Both the position numbers and the translations under genes were made by a program. The notes under the pieces were generated by a model that did not search any database, was not told the DNA's origin, and saw nothing but the letters and a program-made list of their open reading frames with translations. Shown piece by piece: positions 1-6,461 of a stretch of DNA of 15,246 nucleotides. Source of the DNA: Marinosulfonomonas sp. Its GTDB lineage: Bacteria; Pseudomonadota; Alphaproteobacteria; Rhodobacterales; Rhodobacteraceae. The stretch is taken from NCBI GenBank assembly GCA_019090845.1, contig JAHRVD010000166.1, positions 1 through 15,246 of the forward strand, given 5' to 3'. Numbering within the stretch: position 1 is the stretch's first letter; each line of letters opens with the position of its first letter.

Positions 1-691
1 CTTTGTATGTTGACAGGACCGGGCAGTTCATCGCCTCGGCAAGGCGCAGTGCCGCTTGTGGGGCGTCAGCGTAACGTGCCTCAAGCCCGACCAAAAGAAC
101 GGGTTTGCGGCTGTTTTCAAGCAGCTTGCGCGCATCATCAATCGAACTGTCGGGCGAAATGACGCGCGCCACTCTGGCGACCTGAGCGTTGCCATCGCTA
201 ACTTGGGTGATAGCCCCAGCCGCATTTATGTTCATCTGCACAGGTCCAAGTGGTGCGTCATTTGTCAGGCTCAGAACATCTTCGACATCGCCCACAGCCC
301 CCTCGGGCGAGAACCTTCCCTGATGCTTGGTGATCGGTGCAAACAGCGCGTTCTGGTCATAACGCTGGTGCAGCGACGCCGCCGGACCATCGGTTAGCAC
401 CAGCATCGGTGCCTGCTCTAGGCTGGCATAGGCTGTGCCGGTTGCAAGGCTGGATGCGCCCGGCCCCAGACAGGCAAGAACAACCCCCGGCGCGCCGGAA
501 ATTTCACCCGTTACGGCTGCCATGATCGAGGCCGACATTTCACTGCGTGTCAAAATGAAATCAATACCAAGCTCGCGTGCAGCGTCGATGATTGGCAGGG
601 CAGAACCGCCACCGGGAACCCCGAAAATACGTTTGATATTATGGCGCTGAAAGCCCTCGGTGAGGGCTTGCGCAAGTGTCGGTTCGGTCAT
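1..691 (-). CDS. ThDP-dependent enzyme, acetolactate synthase/benzoylformate decarboxylase-like (partial)
   Basis: This reading frame starts at ATG 691 and is still open at the left edge, so about 230 N-terminal residues are visible. They form the N-terminal pyrimidine-binding (PYR) domain of the acetolactate synthase/pyruvate oxidase/benzoylformate decarboxylase superfamily. The segment IFGVPGGGSALPIID (residues 22-36) is the usual glycine-rich start. E51 in TRSEMSAS is in the position of the glutamate that activates the thiamine ring. GVVLACLGPGASSLATGTA is the classic SGPGxxN-like stretch, here with S replacing T/N. The expected role is C-C bond cleavage or ligation of a 2-oxo acid. Near residue 200 it enters the central domain; the ThDP-binding GDG motif lies outside the window, so activity class cannot be settled. 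It follows the RraA-like gene with a single base between stop and start (TGA-A-ATG), so the two are translationally coupled and probably act in sequence. Confidence 0.88.
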   Translation of the reverse strand, partial: MTEPTLAQALTEGFQRHNIKRIFGVPGGGSALPIIDAARELGIDFILTRSEMSASIMAAVTGEISGAPGVVLACLGPGASSLATGTAYASLEQAPMLVLTDGPAASLHQRYDQNALFAPITKHQGRFSPEGAVGDVEDVLSLTNDAPLGPVQMNINAAGAITQVSDGNAQVARVARVISPDSSIDDARKLLENSRKPVLLVGLEARYADAPQAALRLAEAMNCPVLSTYK

Positions 692-692
692 T

Positions 693-1364
693 TCAGATAT
701 TCCTGTATTTGGCCATTGCCTGACTGAATGTCAGCCCGTTTTTCATGTCTTCCATAGCGGCGTTATCATCAAGCTGGCATTTCTCGGCAAAGCTGGTCAC
801 CTCTTGGGCGCGCGCCTTTGGAATCGCGATAACGCCAGTGCCGTCCCCGACGATAATATCGCCGGGGTTTACGTCGATCCCGCCGACGCGAACCGGCACG
901 TTGATCGCCTCGACCTTTAGCCGTGTGCGCCCGGTTGTGGGAACCATATGGCGGCTGAACACGGCAAAATCGAATTCAACCATTTCTTCCAGATCGCGCG
1001 CTGCACCATCCACCACGATACCCGCAACACCCTTCATCTTGGCAGCAAAACTCGCCATGCCGCCCCAAGTGGAATAGCGACTTCCGCCCCCGTCAATCAC
1101 GATAACATCGCCGCGTTTGGCAGCGTCGATCATGGCACCAACGGCGAAATCCTCGGATGTGTATGTTCTCGGCTCACCAACCGATAGCTTTACCGTAACC
1201 GCAGGCCCGCTTAGGGCAAAACCGGGAGCTACAGCGGGAATACCCGCCATCACGCTGTGAAACAGCCGGCATTTATCAAACGCATTGGCGAATGTGCTGG
1301 TGGCGATCGGGGCAATACGCCCCATCAGCGCCGGGTCAGGCCGGTCAATGTCTGGGTGGTCCAA
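693..1364 (-). CDS. RraA-family protein, 4-hydroxy-4-methyl-2-oxoglutarate aldolase/oxaloacetate decarboxylase-like
   Basis: The product is 223 aa, a normal length for the RraA/HMG-aldolase fold. GDVIVIDGGG (85-94), then WGGM, then GIVVDGAARDLEE (115-128) carry the family signature: R123 and D124 (substrate and Mg2+ binding) and the acidic residue three further on (E127), the RDxxE/D pattern of catalytic members rather than of pure RNase E inhibitors. Known members cleave 4-hydroxy-4-methyl- or 4-carboxy-4-hydroxy-2-oxo acids to pyruvate and often decarboxylate oxaloacetate. The start is TTG 1364, with GAGGAGGA (1378-1371) six bases upstream; the first in-frame ATG is codon 14 and has no comparable ribosome site. 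It is the first gene of a minus-strand operon with the ThDP enzyme. The likely job is aldol cleavage or decarboxylation of an oxo-acid made by ring fission. The exact substrate is unknown. Confidence 0.88.
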   Translation of the reverse strand: MDHPDIDRPDPALMGRIAPIATSTFANAFDKCRLFHSVMAGIPAVAPGFALSGPAVTVKLSVGEPRTYTSEDFAVGAMIDAAKRGDVIVIDGGGSRYSTWGGMASFAAKMKGVAGIVVDGAARDLEEMVEFDFAVFSRHMVPTTGRTRLKVEAINVPVRVGGIDVNPGDIIVGDGTGVIAIPKARAQEVTSFAEKCQLDDNAAMEDMKNGLTFSQAMAKYRNI

Positions 1365-1370
1365 TGAAAT

Positions 1371-1378
1371 TCCTCCTC
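1371..1378 (-). promoter_or_regulatory. Strong Shine-Dalgarno fixing a TTG start
   Basis: On the minus strand this reads GAGGAGGA, close to a perfect anti-16S match, with six bases to the TTG at 1364. It decides the start of the RraA-like gene, which would otherwise be placed at an internal ATG 39 bases later. Confidence 0.75.
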
Positions 1379-1416
1379 AGGAAAATCCAGCCCGAAGGCG
1401 CGGTTCGCATCTGGCG

Positions 1417-1445
1417 ATAGTGAAAGCATTCCATGGCGTTGTCAA
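1417..1445 (-). promoter_or_regulatory. Sigma70-like promoter of the RraA/ThDP operon
   Basis: On the minus strand there is a perfect TTGACA (-35, 1445-1440), 17 bases, then CACTAT (-10, 1422-1417). Transcription would begin near 1410, giving a leader of about 45 bases before the TTG start. The -10 box matches consensus at only three positions, which would suit a promoter that depends on an activator. The operator-like palindrome 1451-1464 lies 5 bases upstream of the -35 box. Confidence 0.5.
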
Positions 1446-1450
1446 ATTAA

Positions 1451-1464
1451 TGATACGCGTTTCA
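1451..1464. promoter_or_regulatory. Operator-like palindrome TGATACGCGTTTCA
   Basis: This is a 14-bp dyad with six of seven base pairs symmetric and a central CG, the architecture of LacI-family operators. Nearly the same sequence (12 of 14 identical) lies before dctP at 13770-13783. The site sits between the divergent RraA/ThDP operon and the BadI-like gene, so one bound regulator could serve both. No regulator gene is present in the window. Confidence 0.5.
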
Positions 1465-1482
1465 CGTTGTGGAACGGAGCGG

Positions 1483-1502
1483 ACTTTGGTAATAACTAAA
1501 GT
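1483..1502. promoter_or_regulatory. Second imperfect dyad in the divergent region
   Basis: The sequence ACTTTgGT....ACtAAAGT is a 20-bp imperfect palindrome with eight of ten pairs matching. It lies upstream of the BadI-like gene and overlaps the zone where that gene's promoter should lie. It has a different sequence from the 1451-1464 site and would belong to another regulator, or be part of the promoter. I saw no second copy in the window. Confidence 0.3.
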
Positions 1503-1553
1503 TGAAAACAATCGGCCATGCGCTGCCGTCGAAAACCGGAAAGGAATATGAGG

Positions 1554-2354
1554 ATGGACTACGAAGATCTGCTTTACGAAGTGAAAGATAACGCGGCTAC
1601 GATCACAATTAACCGCCCCGAACGCATGAATGCGTTTCGTGTGAACACTTATTTCGAGATGATCGACGCTCTGACCAAAGCATCCTGGGATGACGACGTT
1701 GCAGTCATCGTTATCACCGGTGCTGGCGGTCGTGCGTTTGGTGTTGGTGGCGATTCTGGTGACAAGAAATCCGGGCGCGGTGTGCAGGGCGTTCTTGGGG
1801 TTCCGGTCGAAGAAATTCATTCGCTTATCCGCGATGCGCCCAAGCCGGTGATTGCCAAGGTGAACGGGTTCGCCATTGGCGGCGGCAATGTCATGGCGAC
1901 GATCTGTGATATGACGATTGCGTCGGACAAATCAGTTTTCGGGCAGGTTGGTCCCAAAGTCGGCTCCGTTGATCCGGGTTTTGGCACCGCATACCTTTCG
2001 CGCATCGTGGGCGAAAAGAAGGCGCGCGAAATTTGGTATATGTGCCGGCGCTATACCGCGCAAGAAGCGCTGGAGATGGGATTGGTCAACAAGGTCGTCC
2101 CCGAGGCTGATCTGGACGCCGAAGTAGATGCATGGTGCGCCGAAATAGTTGAGCGCAGCCCAACCGCTATTGCCATCGCTAAGCGGTCTTTCAATGCCGA
2201 TACTGAGAATATCAAGGGTATCGCCAACATGGGCTTTCAGACGGTCGCGCATTATTATGCAACCGACGAGGCCAAAGAAGGCGGCAACGCATTTCGCGAA
2301 AAACGCAAACCGGATTTCCGCGGCGTTTTGAAGAAAAGCAAAGCTGCTAAATGA
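1554..2354 (+). CDS. Crotonase-family acyl-CoA hydrolase, BadI-like (2-ketocyclohexanecarboxyl-CoA hydrolase type)
   Basis: The product is 266 aa and belongs to the MenB/BadI branch of the crotonase superfamily. GFAIGGGNVMATICD (105-119) forms the CoA-thioester oxyanion hole. GQVGPKVGSVDPGFGTAYL (130-148) with D140, KKAREIWYMCRRY (155-167), SPTAIAIAKRSFN (202-214) and the C-terminal TDEAKEG/REKRKPDF are the branch signatures. From memory, these fit BadI, which opens a 2-ketocycloalkane-carboxyl-CoA ring by water addition (reverse Dieckmann), better than MenB. D140 is in the position of the active-site Asp of Asp-type MenB enzymes. No menaquinone genes are nearby. The start is set at ATG 1554 because AGGA (1542-1545) is 8 bases upstream; ATG 1548 is a close alternative, and an ATG at 1518 lacks a ribosome site. 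It is transcribed alone, divergently from the RraA operon. Confidence 0.85.
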   Translation: MDYEDLLYEVKDNAATITINRPERMNAFRVNTYFEMIDALTKASWDDDVAVIVITGAGGRAFGVGGDSGDKKSGRGVQGVLGVPVEEIHSLIRDAPKPVIAKVNGFAIGGGNVMATICDMTIASDKSVFGQVGPKVGSVDPGFGTAYLSRIVGEKKAREIWYMCRRYTAQEALEMGLVNKVVPEADLDAEVDAWCAEIVERSPTAIAIAKRSFNADTENIKGIANMGFQTVAHYYATDEAKEGGNAFREKRKPDFRGVLKKSKAAK

Positions 2355-2362
2355 TTAACCGG

Positions 2363-2385
2363 CCCGCGCCAGCCAGTGGCGCGGG
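2363..2385. terminator. Bidirectional hairpin terminator between convergent genes
   Basis: A perfect 9-bp GC-rich stem, CCCGCGCCA paired with TGGCGCGGG, closes a 5-base loop (2372-2376). It fills the 36-bp gap between the stops of the BadI-like gene and the flavin reductase gene. T-rich stretches follow on both strands (TCGTTT on plus; TTAATCATTT on minus) but are short, so it is a rather weak intrinsic terminator that probably serves both directions. Confidence 0.75.
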
Positions 2386-2390
2386 TCGTT

Positions 2391-3503
2391 TCAGTTGTCC
2401 ATGCGCGGTTTCAGAAAATCACCGCTGCGCATATCGGGATGGCAACGCTCGTATTCTCTGGGGATTGTGATCTTGCCGCCAAGTTCAAGTGCTGCATGCC
2501 ACGGCCAACGCGGATTAAACAGCATCCCCCGACCAAGCGCGACAAGGTCAGCCTGACCGTCTGCGATGATTTTTTCGGCCTGCGCGGGCTCGGTAATCAG
2601 GCCAACGCCCATTACGGCAATGTCTACTTCTCGGCGGATACCCTCTGCCAGTGGCATCTGATAGCCGGGGCCAATGGGAATGTCCTGATCCGGCGTTGAA
2701 CCACCACTTGAAGCAGTGATGTAGTCGCAGCCCATGTCCTTTAGGCGCTGTGAAAACACGATGGAATCTTCTAGGTCCCAACCACCCTCGGCCCAGTCTG
2801 TTGCGGAAATACGCACCCCCAGAACCCGGTCGGCAGGCCAGACCTCTCGCACGGCCGCGAAAACCTCGAGCGGGAAGCGCATCCGCCCCTCGCGATCACC
2901 GCCGTATTCATCGTTTCGATTGTTGGCAAAAGGCGTCAGGAAACAGTGCAACAGGTAGCCATGGGCATTATGAACCTCAAGCACATCAACCCCAAGATCG
3001 CGCGCCCGCACCGCCGCCGCTACAAAAGCGTCGCGCACCCGGGTTAACCCTTCGCTGTCGAGCGCAATCGGTTGCTCGCGACCCGGGTAGGTCATTCCTG
3101 AGGCGCTGACAGGCGTCCAACCGCCATCTTTTTCCGCCAGCGGCTTTTGCCCTTTCCAAGCTGGCGAAACACCACCTTTGCGTCCGCCATGGGCAATCTG
3201 CATTCCCCATTTGCAATCGCTGTGTTTGCGACAAAATCCAAGCACGCGTTCCAGTGCAGCAGCATTCGCGTCCGACCAGATACCTAGATCAATTGGGCTG
3301 ACACGGCCCTGCGGTTCCACTGCGGCGGCCTCGATGATGACAAGACCTGCGCCTGACACGGCCAAATTGCCCAAGTGCATTGTATGCCAGTCGGTTGCGC
3401 TGCCTTGCCCGTCGCCGGAATATTGCCCCATAGGTGAGACGACGATCCGGTTATCCAGCGTTACGCCATTCATGCGAAATGGTGAAAATAGTTCAGAGCT
3501 CAT
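2391..3503 (-). CDS. NADH:flavin oxidoreductase, Old Yellow Enzyme family (YqjM/XenA class)
   Basis: The product is 370 aa, a single FMN-binding TIM barrel without the FAD/NAD domains of 2,4-dienoyl-CoA reductase. It carries the thermophilic-like OYE signatures: NRIVVSPMGQYS near the N terminus with Y28, QIAHGGRK with K109, EVHNAHGYL with H178 and H181 (substrate carbonyl binding) and Y183, then the NxRxDEYGG block. These enzymes reduce activated C=C bonds of enones or enoates with NAD(P)H. The cysteine of the usual MCQYS motif (Cys26 in YqjM), which tunes the flavin, is glycine here (G26). ATG 3503 has GGGGA five bases upstream. It is the last gene of a minus-strand operon, 50 bases after the MmgE/PrpD gene, and ends at the shared hairpin. 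A likely role is reducing a double bond in a cyclic enone intermediate; the substrate is unknown. Confidence 0.9.
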   Translation of the reverse strand: MSSELFSPFRMNGVTLDNRIVVSPMGQYSGDGQGSATDWHTMHLGNLAVSGAGLVIIEAAAVEPQGRVSPIDLGIWSDANAAALERVLGFCRKHSDCKWGMQIAHGGRKGGVSPAWKGQKPLAEKDGGWTPVSASGMTYPGREQPIALDSEGLTRVRDAFVAAAVRARDLGVDVLEVHNAHGYLLHCFLTPFANNRNDEYGGDREGRMRFPLEVFAAVREVWPADRVLGVRISATDWAEGGWDLEDSIVFSQRLKDMGCDYITASSGGSTPDQDIPIGPGYQMPLAEGIRREVDIAVMGVGLITEPAQAEKIIADGQADLVALGRGMLFNPRWPWHAALELGGKITIPREYERCHPDMRSGDFLKPRMDN

Positions 3504-3553
3504 GTTTTCCCCGCCCGTTCAAAATTCAAATCCAAAATCGACAATATCAGAAA

Positions 3554-4912
3554 TTAGTGGAACTTTTTGTCTGCCAACATGCTCGCAATTTGTGTCAGGC
3601 CGTCGCCTTCACCTGCCTCGCGGGCAAGCTTGAACATCGTCTCTGATTGCGCACCATATACGGGTTCAACCAGCGACATGAACTTGCGTTCCATCCCGTC
3701 CCATCCAATTGGATTTCCGGGGTTGCCGCGCGCCAGCGGCGTGTCCACAGTTAAGTCTGAGCCATCCTCGAATGAAACAGTCATCGAGGCAGCGGTCGTC
3801 GTCAAACTTTCGTCTGTGACAACGTCAACCAAATCAAAGACTGTCTTGACGTCTTGATTATCAAGGCGCTCCTGGGTGAAATCCTGCTCGGATGCATCAA
3901 AGCCGCACAAGCCCAGAGCCGCGCAATATGCAACCGAAAATTTGCCTTCCAGTGGCTCGTTGACTTCGGTCTTGGCGGCAAAGCGCAGAACCATCGGATT
4001 GATCTTTGCAGTGACCGAACGCAGCTTACGCCCGGCAATTTGACTGCCGATGTCGCGCGCGCTTTCCACCGTCGGATGGACAAGCAGGCAAGCCGCATAG
4101 GGTTTGAATGTGTTGTTGTGGATTTCCCAGTCGCCGCCAAAGTCCAGCTTTGAAATCCTGACCTCGCTATCCTGAATAAAGGCCGACGCCAGTGTGTCGC
4201 CGTCCGTTTCCAGCAAATCCTTCGCCGCTTCAAAGCCGCCAGCGGCCATCTGTGCGGCAAGAATTCCATCCATCGCGGCCTTGCCTGCGTGAAAGGGTTT
4301 TCCCATCGTTCCAAACGAAGCTACCAGACCGCCTGCCGTGGTTGCCGCGACACCCATTGCATTCACAATCTGCTCTTCGCTCAGCTCCATCAGGCTGCTG
4401 ACCGACGCTGCCGCCGAAAACCGTCCCAGAACAGATGTTGAATGGAAACCACGTTTGTTGGCGGTCTCGCCAAAGTCCTGCCCACCCAGTTTTGCGCCGG
4501 TTTCAAACCCGGTCACAAATGCTTTCAGGGCATGCATGTCCGAGCTTCCAAGTTCCGAGGCCATAGCAAGCGTCGCTGCCCATGTCGGACCGCTTAGATG
4601 GGCAAGGCAGCCCAGATGGGTGTCGTCATAATCAAGGCAATGGGCGAAGGTGCCGTTTACCAATGCCGAGGCCAGTGGCGATTGCCTGCCATTCTGAAAA
4701 ACCGGCGCATTGCCCGGTGCGTTCCAACTGCTTGCTACTTTGCGCGCCACGATCCCGGCGCCCTGTGCATGGGCCCCGACAAGTACGCCAAGCCAGTCGG
4801 CAAGGCACATGCGCGCCGCATCAAGCACATCAGGCGGCAATTGTCGTTCCGTTGTTGAAGATACATATTGCGAAAGTGTGTTGGCGTTTTCCAGATTTGG
4901 CATGGCGATCAT
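3554..4912 (-). CDS. MmgE/PrpD-family dehydratase/hydratase/decarboxylase
   Basis: The product is 452 aa, a full-length member of the family that includes 2-methylcitrate dehydratase and cis-aconitate decarboxylase. The catalytic region is intact: HCLDYDDTH (91-99) with D94, D97, T98, followed by H105; FHSTS with H157; and GKPFHAGKAA with K205 and H208, matching residues lining the active site in cis-aconitate decarboxylase. Members add or remove water, or remove CO2, at carbons beside carboxylates. ATG 4912 overlaps the stop of the upstream CoA-transferase (ATGA) and has GGAG 4 bases upstream; an ATG three codons later is less well placed. The operon is CoA-transferase, this gene, flavin reductase. 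With no conventional enoyl-CoA hydratase in the window, this protein is a candidate for the missing hydration step, but that is inference. Many MmgE/PrpD proteins in catabolic operons have unknown substrates. Confidence 0.88.
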   Translation of the reverse strand: MIAMPNLENANTLSQYVSSTTERQLPPDVLDAARMCLADWLGVLVGAHAQGAGIVARKVASSWNAPGNAPVFQNGRQSPLASALVNGTFAHCLDYDDTHLGCLAHLSGPTWAATLAMASELGSSDMHALKAFVTGFETGAKLGGQDFGETANKRGFHSTSVLGRFSAAASVSSLMELSEEQIVNAMGVAATTAGGLVASFGTMGKPFHAGKAAMDGILAAQMAAGGFEAAKDLLETDGDTLASAFIQDSEVRISKLDFGGDWEIHNNTFKPYAACLLVHPTVESARDIGSQIAGRKLRSVTAKINPMVLRFAAKTEVNEPLEGKFSVAYCAALGLCGFDASEQDFTQERLDNQDVKTVFDLVDVVTDESLTTTAASMTVSFEDGSDLTVDTPLARGNPGNPIGWDGMERKFMSLVEPVYGAQSETMFKLAREAGEGDGLTQIASMLADKKFH

Positions 4913-6183
4913 ATCACTCCATTTTTGTGAAAGCGGTCCATGGTTTCCTTGTCAAACCCAAGGCCCTTCAGAACCGCTTCGCTTGACTCACCGACGTCGG
5001 GCGCCGGCGAACGATGTTTCAAGGCCAACCCTGAAAGGGCCAGCGGATTAACAAATTGCGGAATATCACCTTCTTCCGGATGCTCGGCAATTTCAATAAG
5101 CCCTCTTCCCGCTACGTTTTCGGAGTTTAACGCTTCGTCAGGGGAATAGATTGGGCTCATCGGGACCCCTTTGCGGGTCATCTCGTCGATTAGCTCGTCG
5201 CGGTTTTTGGCGCGACAGCACGCGGCGATTGCTTCCCGGTAATCCTCGGCCTTGTGGCCGTGGTCGCTATGGCGATCCTCAAGGCTTTCATCGTCGTCTA
5301 TCAGATCAGGACGTTCGATAGCGTTGCAAAAATTCACCCAAAGGCGCTTTTCAAGCAATGCAACTGCGACCGCCTTGTTGTCGGCCGTAAGGTAGGTCGC
5401 ATAACGCGGGTTGCCGCCCCAAACCTCGATCGCTGGTTTACCGGTATTGCCCGCATGGCGTGACATTGCACCGGTCAGCGCGATGTTACACATAGCAAAC
5501 AGGCTATCAAACATCGCAATATCAAGATTGCTGCCCTTACCGGTTTTCTCGCGTTTCATCAGCGCTGAAAGAATGCCGATAACCGCCATCGTCGCCCCTG
5601 CATAATCTGCCGCCTGAAACCCCGGAACATCGGGTGCCATTCCCGGTTGCGCCGATAGCCCGGCAAAGCCGGACAGCGCCTGAATAACCAGGTCGTGGCC
5701 GGAGATATGGGCTAGTGGTCCGGTTTGACCAAAACCGGTAATTGAGCAATAGACCAGCGCCGGGTTCAGCGCTTTGGCCTGTTCAAAATCAATATTCAGT
5801 TTCTTGGCGACGCCGGGGCGAAAGGATTCGACCATTACGTCTGCCTGTTCGATCAGCTTATGCGCAATCTGTTGACCATCAGCCGTTGCCAGATCAACCG
5901 TTATACTGTGTTTACCGCCGTTGACGCTGTTAAAATACACGCTGCGTTTGCCAAATGCAGGCGGATTGGCACGGCTCATATCGCCGCTGCCGGGTCGCTC
6001 GACCTTGATTACCGTCGCACCAAGATCGCAAAGCATCTGCGTGCACCAGGGGCCGGGCAGTAGTCTGCTGAAATCCGCGATCAGGATGCCATCCAACGGT
6101 AGATCGCTGGGATCCTGATCAGATTGACCAAGAATATCCAAAAGTGACACGTGCGGGGATTTGCTATCTGTGAGTGTATTCAA
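4909..6183 (-). CDS. Class III CoA-transferase (CaiB/BaiF family), single-domain
   Basis: The product is 424 aa, the usual length for family III CoA-transferases such as formyl-CoA:oxalate transferase. GILIADFSRLLPGPWCTQML opens the Rossmann-like domain after an extra stretch of about 30 residues. GATVIKVERPGSGD, VNGGKHSITVDL and the catalytic block GSNLDIAMFDSLFA follow, with D226 in the position of the catalytic aspartate that forms the acyl-anhydride intermediate. It would move CoA from a donor thioester to a carboxylic acid. The start is taken as TTG 6183 because GAAAAGG (6198-6192) precedes it by 8 bases and no in-frame ATG occurs until codon 50, inside the fold. It is the first gene of the minus-strand operon, divergent from the SDR operon, and overlaps the MmgE/PrpD start by 4 bases. 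Unlike the two fused transferases at 8437-12666, it looks like a conventional homodimer subunit. Confidence 0.9.
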   Translation of the reverse strand: MNTLTDSKSPHVSLLDILGQSDQDPSDLPLDGILIADFSRLLPGPWCTQMLCDLGATVIKVERPGSGDMSRANPPAFGKRSVYFNSVNGGKHSITVDLATADGQQIAHKLIEQADVMVESFRPGVAKKLNIDFEQAKALNPALVYCSITGFGQTGPLAHISGHDLVIQALSGFAGLSAQPGMAPDVPGFQAADYAGATMAVIGILSALMKREKTGKGSNLDIAMFDSLFAMCNIALTGAMSRHAGNTGKPAIEVWGGNPRYATYLTADNKAVAVALLEKRLWVNFCNAIERPDLIDDDESLEDRHSDHGHKAEDYREAIAACCRAKNRDELIDEMTRKGVPMSPIYSPDEALNSENVAGRGLIEIAEHPEEGDIPQFVNPLALSGLALKHRSPAPDVGESSEAVLKGLGFDKETMDRFHKNGVI

Positions 6184-6461
6184 TGGTTTAACCTTTTCGC
6201 CTCCAAAGTGGTTACAGGCATAATCGTCATGAAGCGTATTGCGTAGTTTTTGGGCCGGTCAACTGCAATTTATATTGACGACGCAGGTGCTGCCACGACC
6301 AAATATCCCGTTTGACATTCAAACTCTCGTTAGACATACATAATGAAACATGTCCCGTCTACTGGAATGTGTGTCTGGTCGGTCCCATGCGGTTACGGGT
6401 ACACTAAGTTTTACGCAGGGTGGGCTCTGCACCGATAATCGGATTACTACAGGAGAAAACC
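6184..6461. other. Divergent intergenic region (278 bp)
   Basis: This non-coding stretch separates the CoA-transferase operon (left) and the SDR operon (right). It holds a perfect inverted repeat (6310-6324), an 11-bp palindrome CCGATAATCGG (6432-6442), and the SDR ribosome site AGGAG (6451-6455) 6 bases before ATG 6462. TTGACA at 6312-6317 could be a -35 box, but the nearest good -10 (CATAAT, 6339-6344) is 21 bases away, so I cannot assign a promoter with confidence. TGAAACATGTCCCG (6344-6357) keeps only one half of the operator seen at 1451 and 13770. Confidence 0.5.
6310..6324. promoter_or_regulatory. Inverted repeat GTTTGA-CAT-TCAAAC
   Basis: Perfect 6-bp arms flank a 3-bp centre in the middle of the divergent region between the CoA-transferase and SDR operons. 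It contains TTGACA, so a protein bound here could block or replace -35 recognition. It is a candidate operator only; no second copy was seen. Confidence 0.35.

Noticed and set aside
1554..2354. Annotation as MenB (1,4-dihydroxy-2-naphthoyl-CoA synthase)
   Set aside because: The signatures are MenB-like, but the N-terminal and central segments fit BadI better from memory, and no menaquinone biosynthesis genes are present.
2387..2393. CGTTTCA half-operator at the end of the flavin reductase gene
   Set aside because: It is a single half-site inside the terminator and stop codon region with no symmetric partner.
6344..6357. Third copy of the shared operator (TGAAACATGTCCCG)
   Set aside because: Only the left half matches; about 9 of 14 positions fit the consensus and symmetry is poor.
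6420..6461. Upstream start of the SDR
   Set aside because: It adds 14 residues unlike SDR N termini, and AGGAG lies just before ATG 6462.
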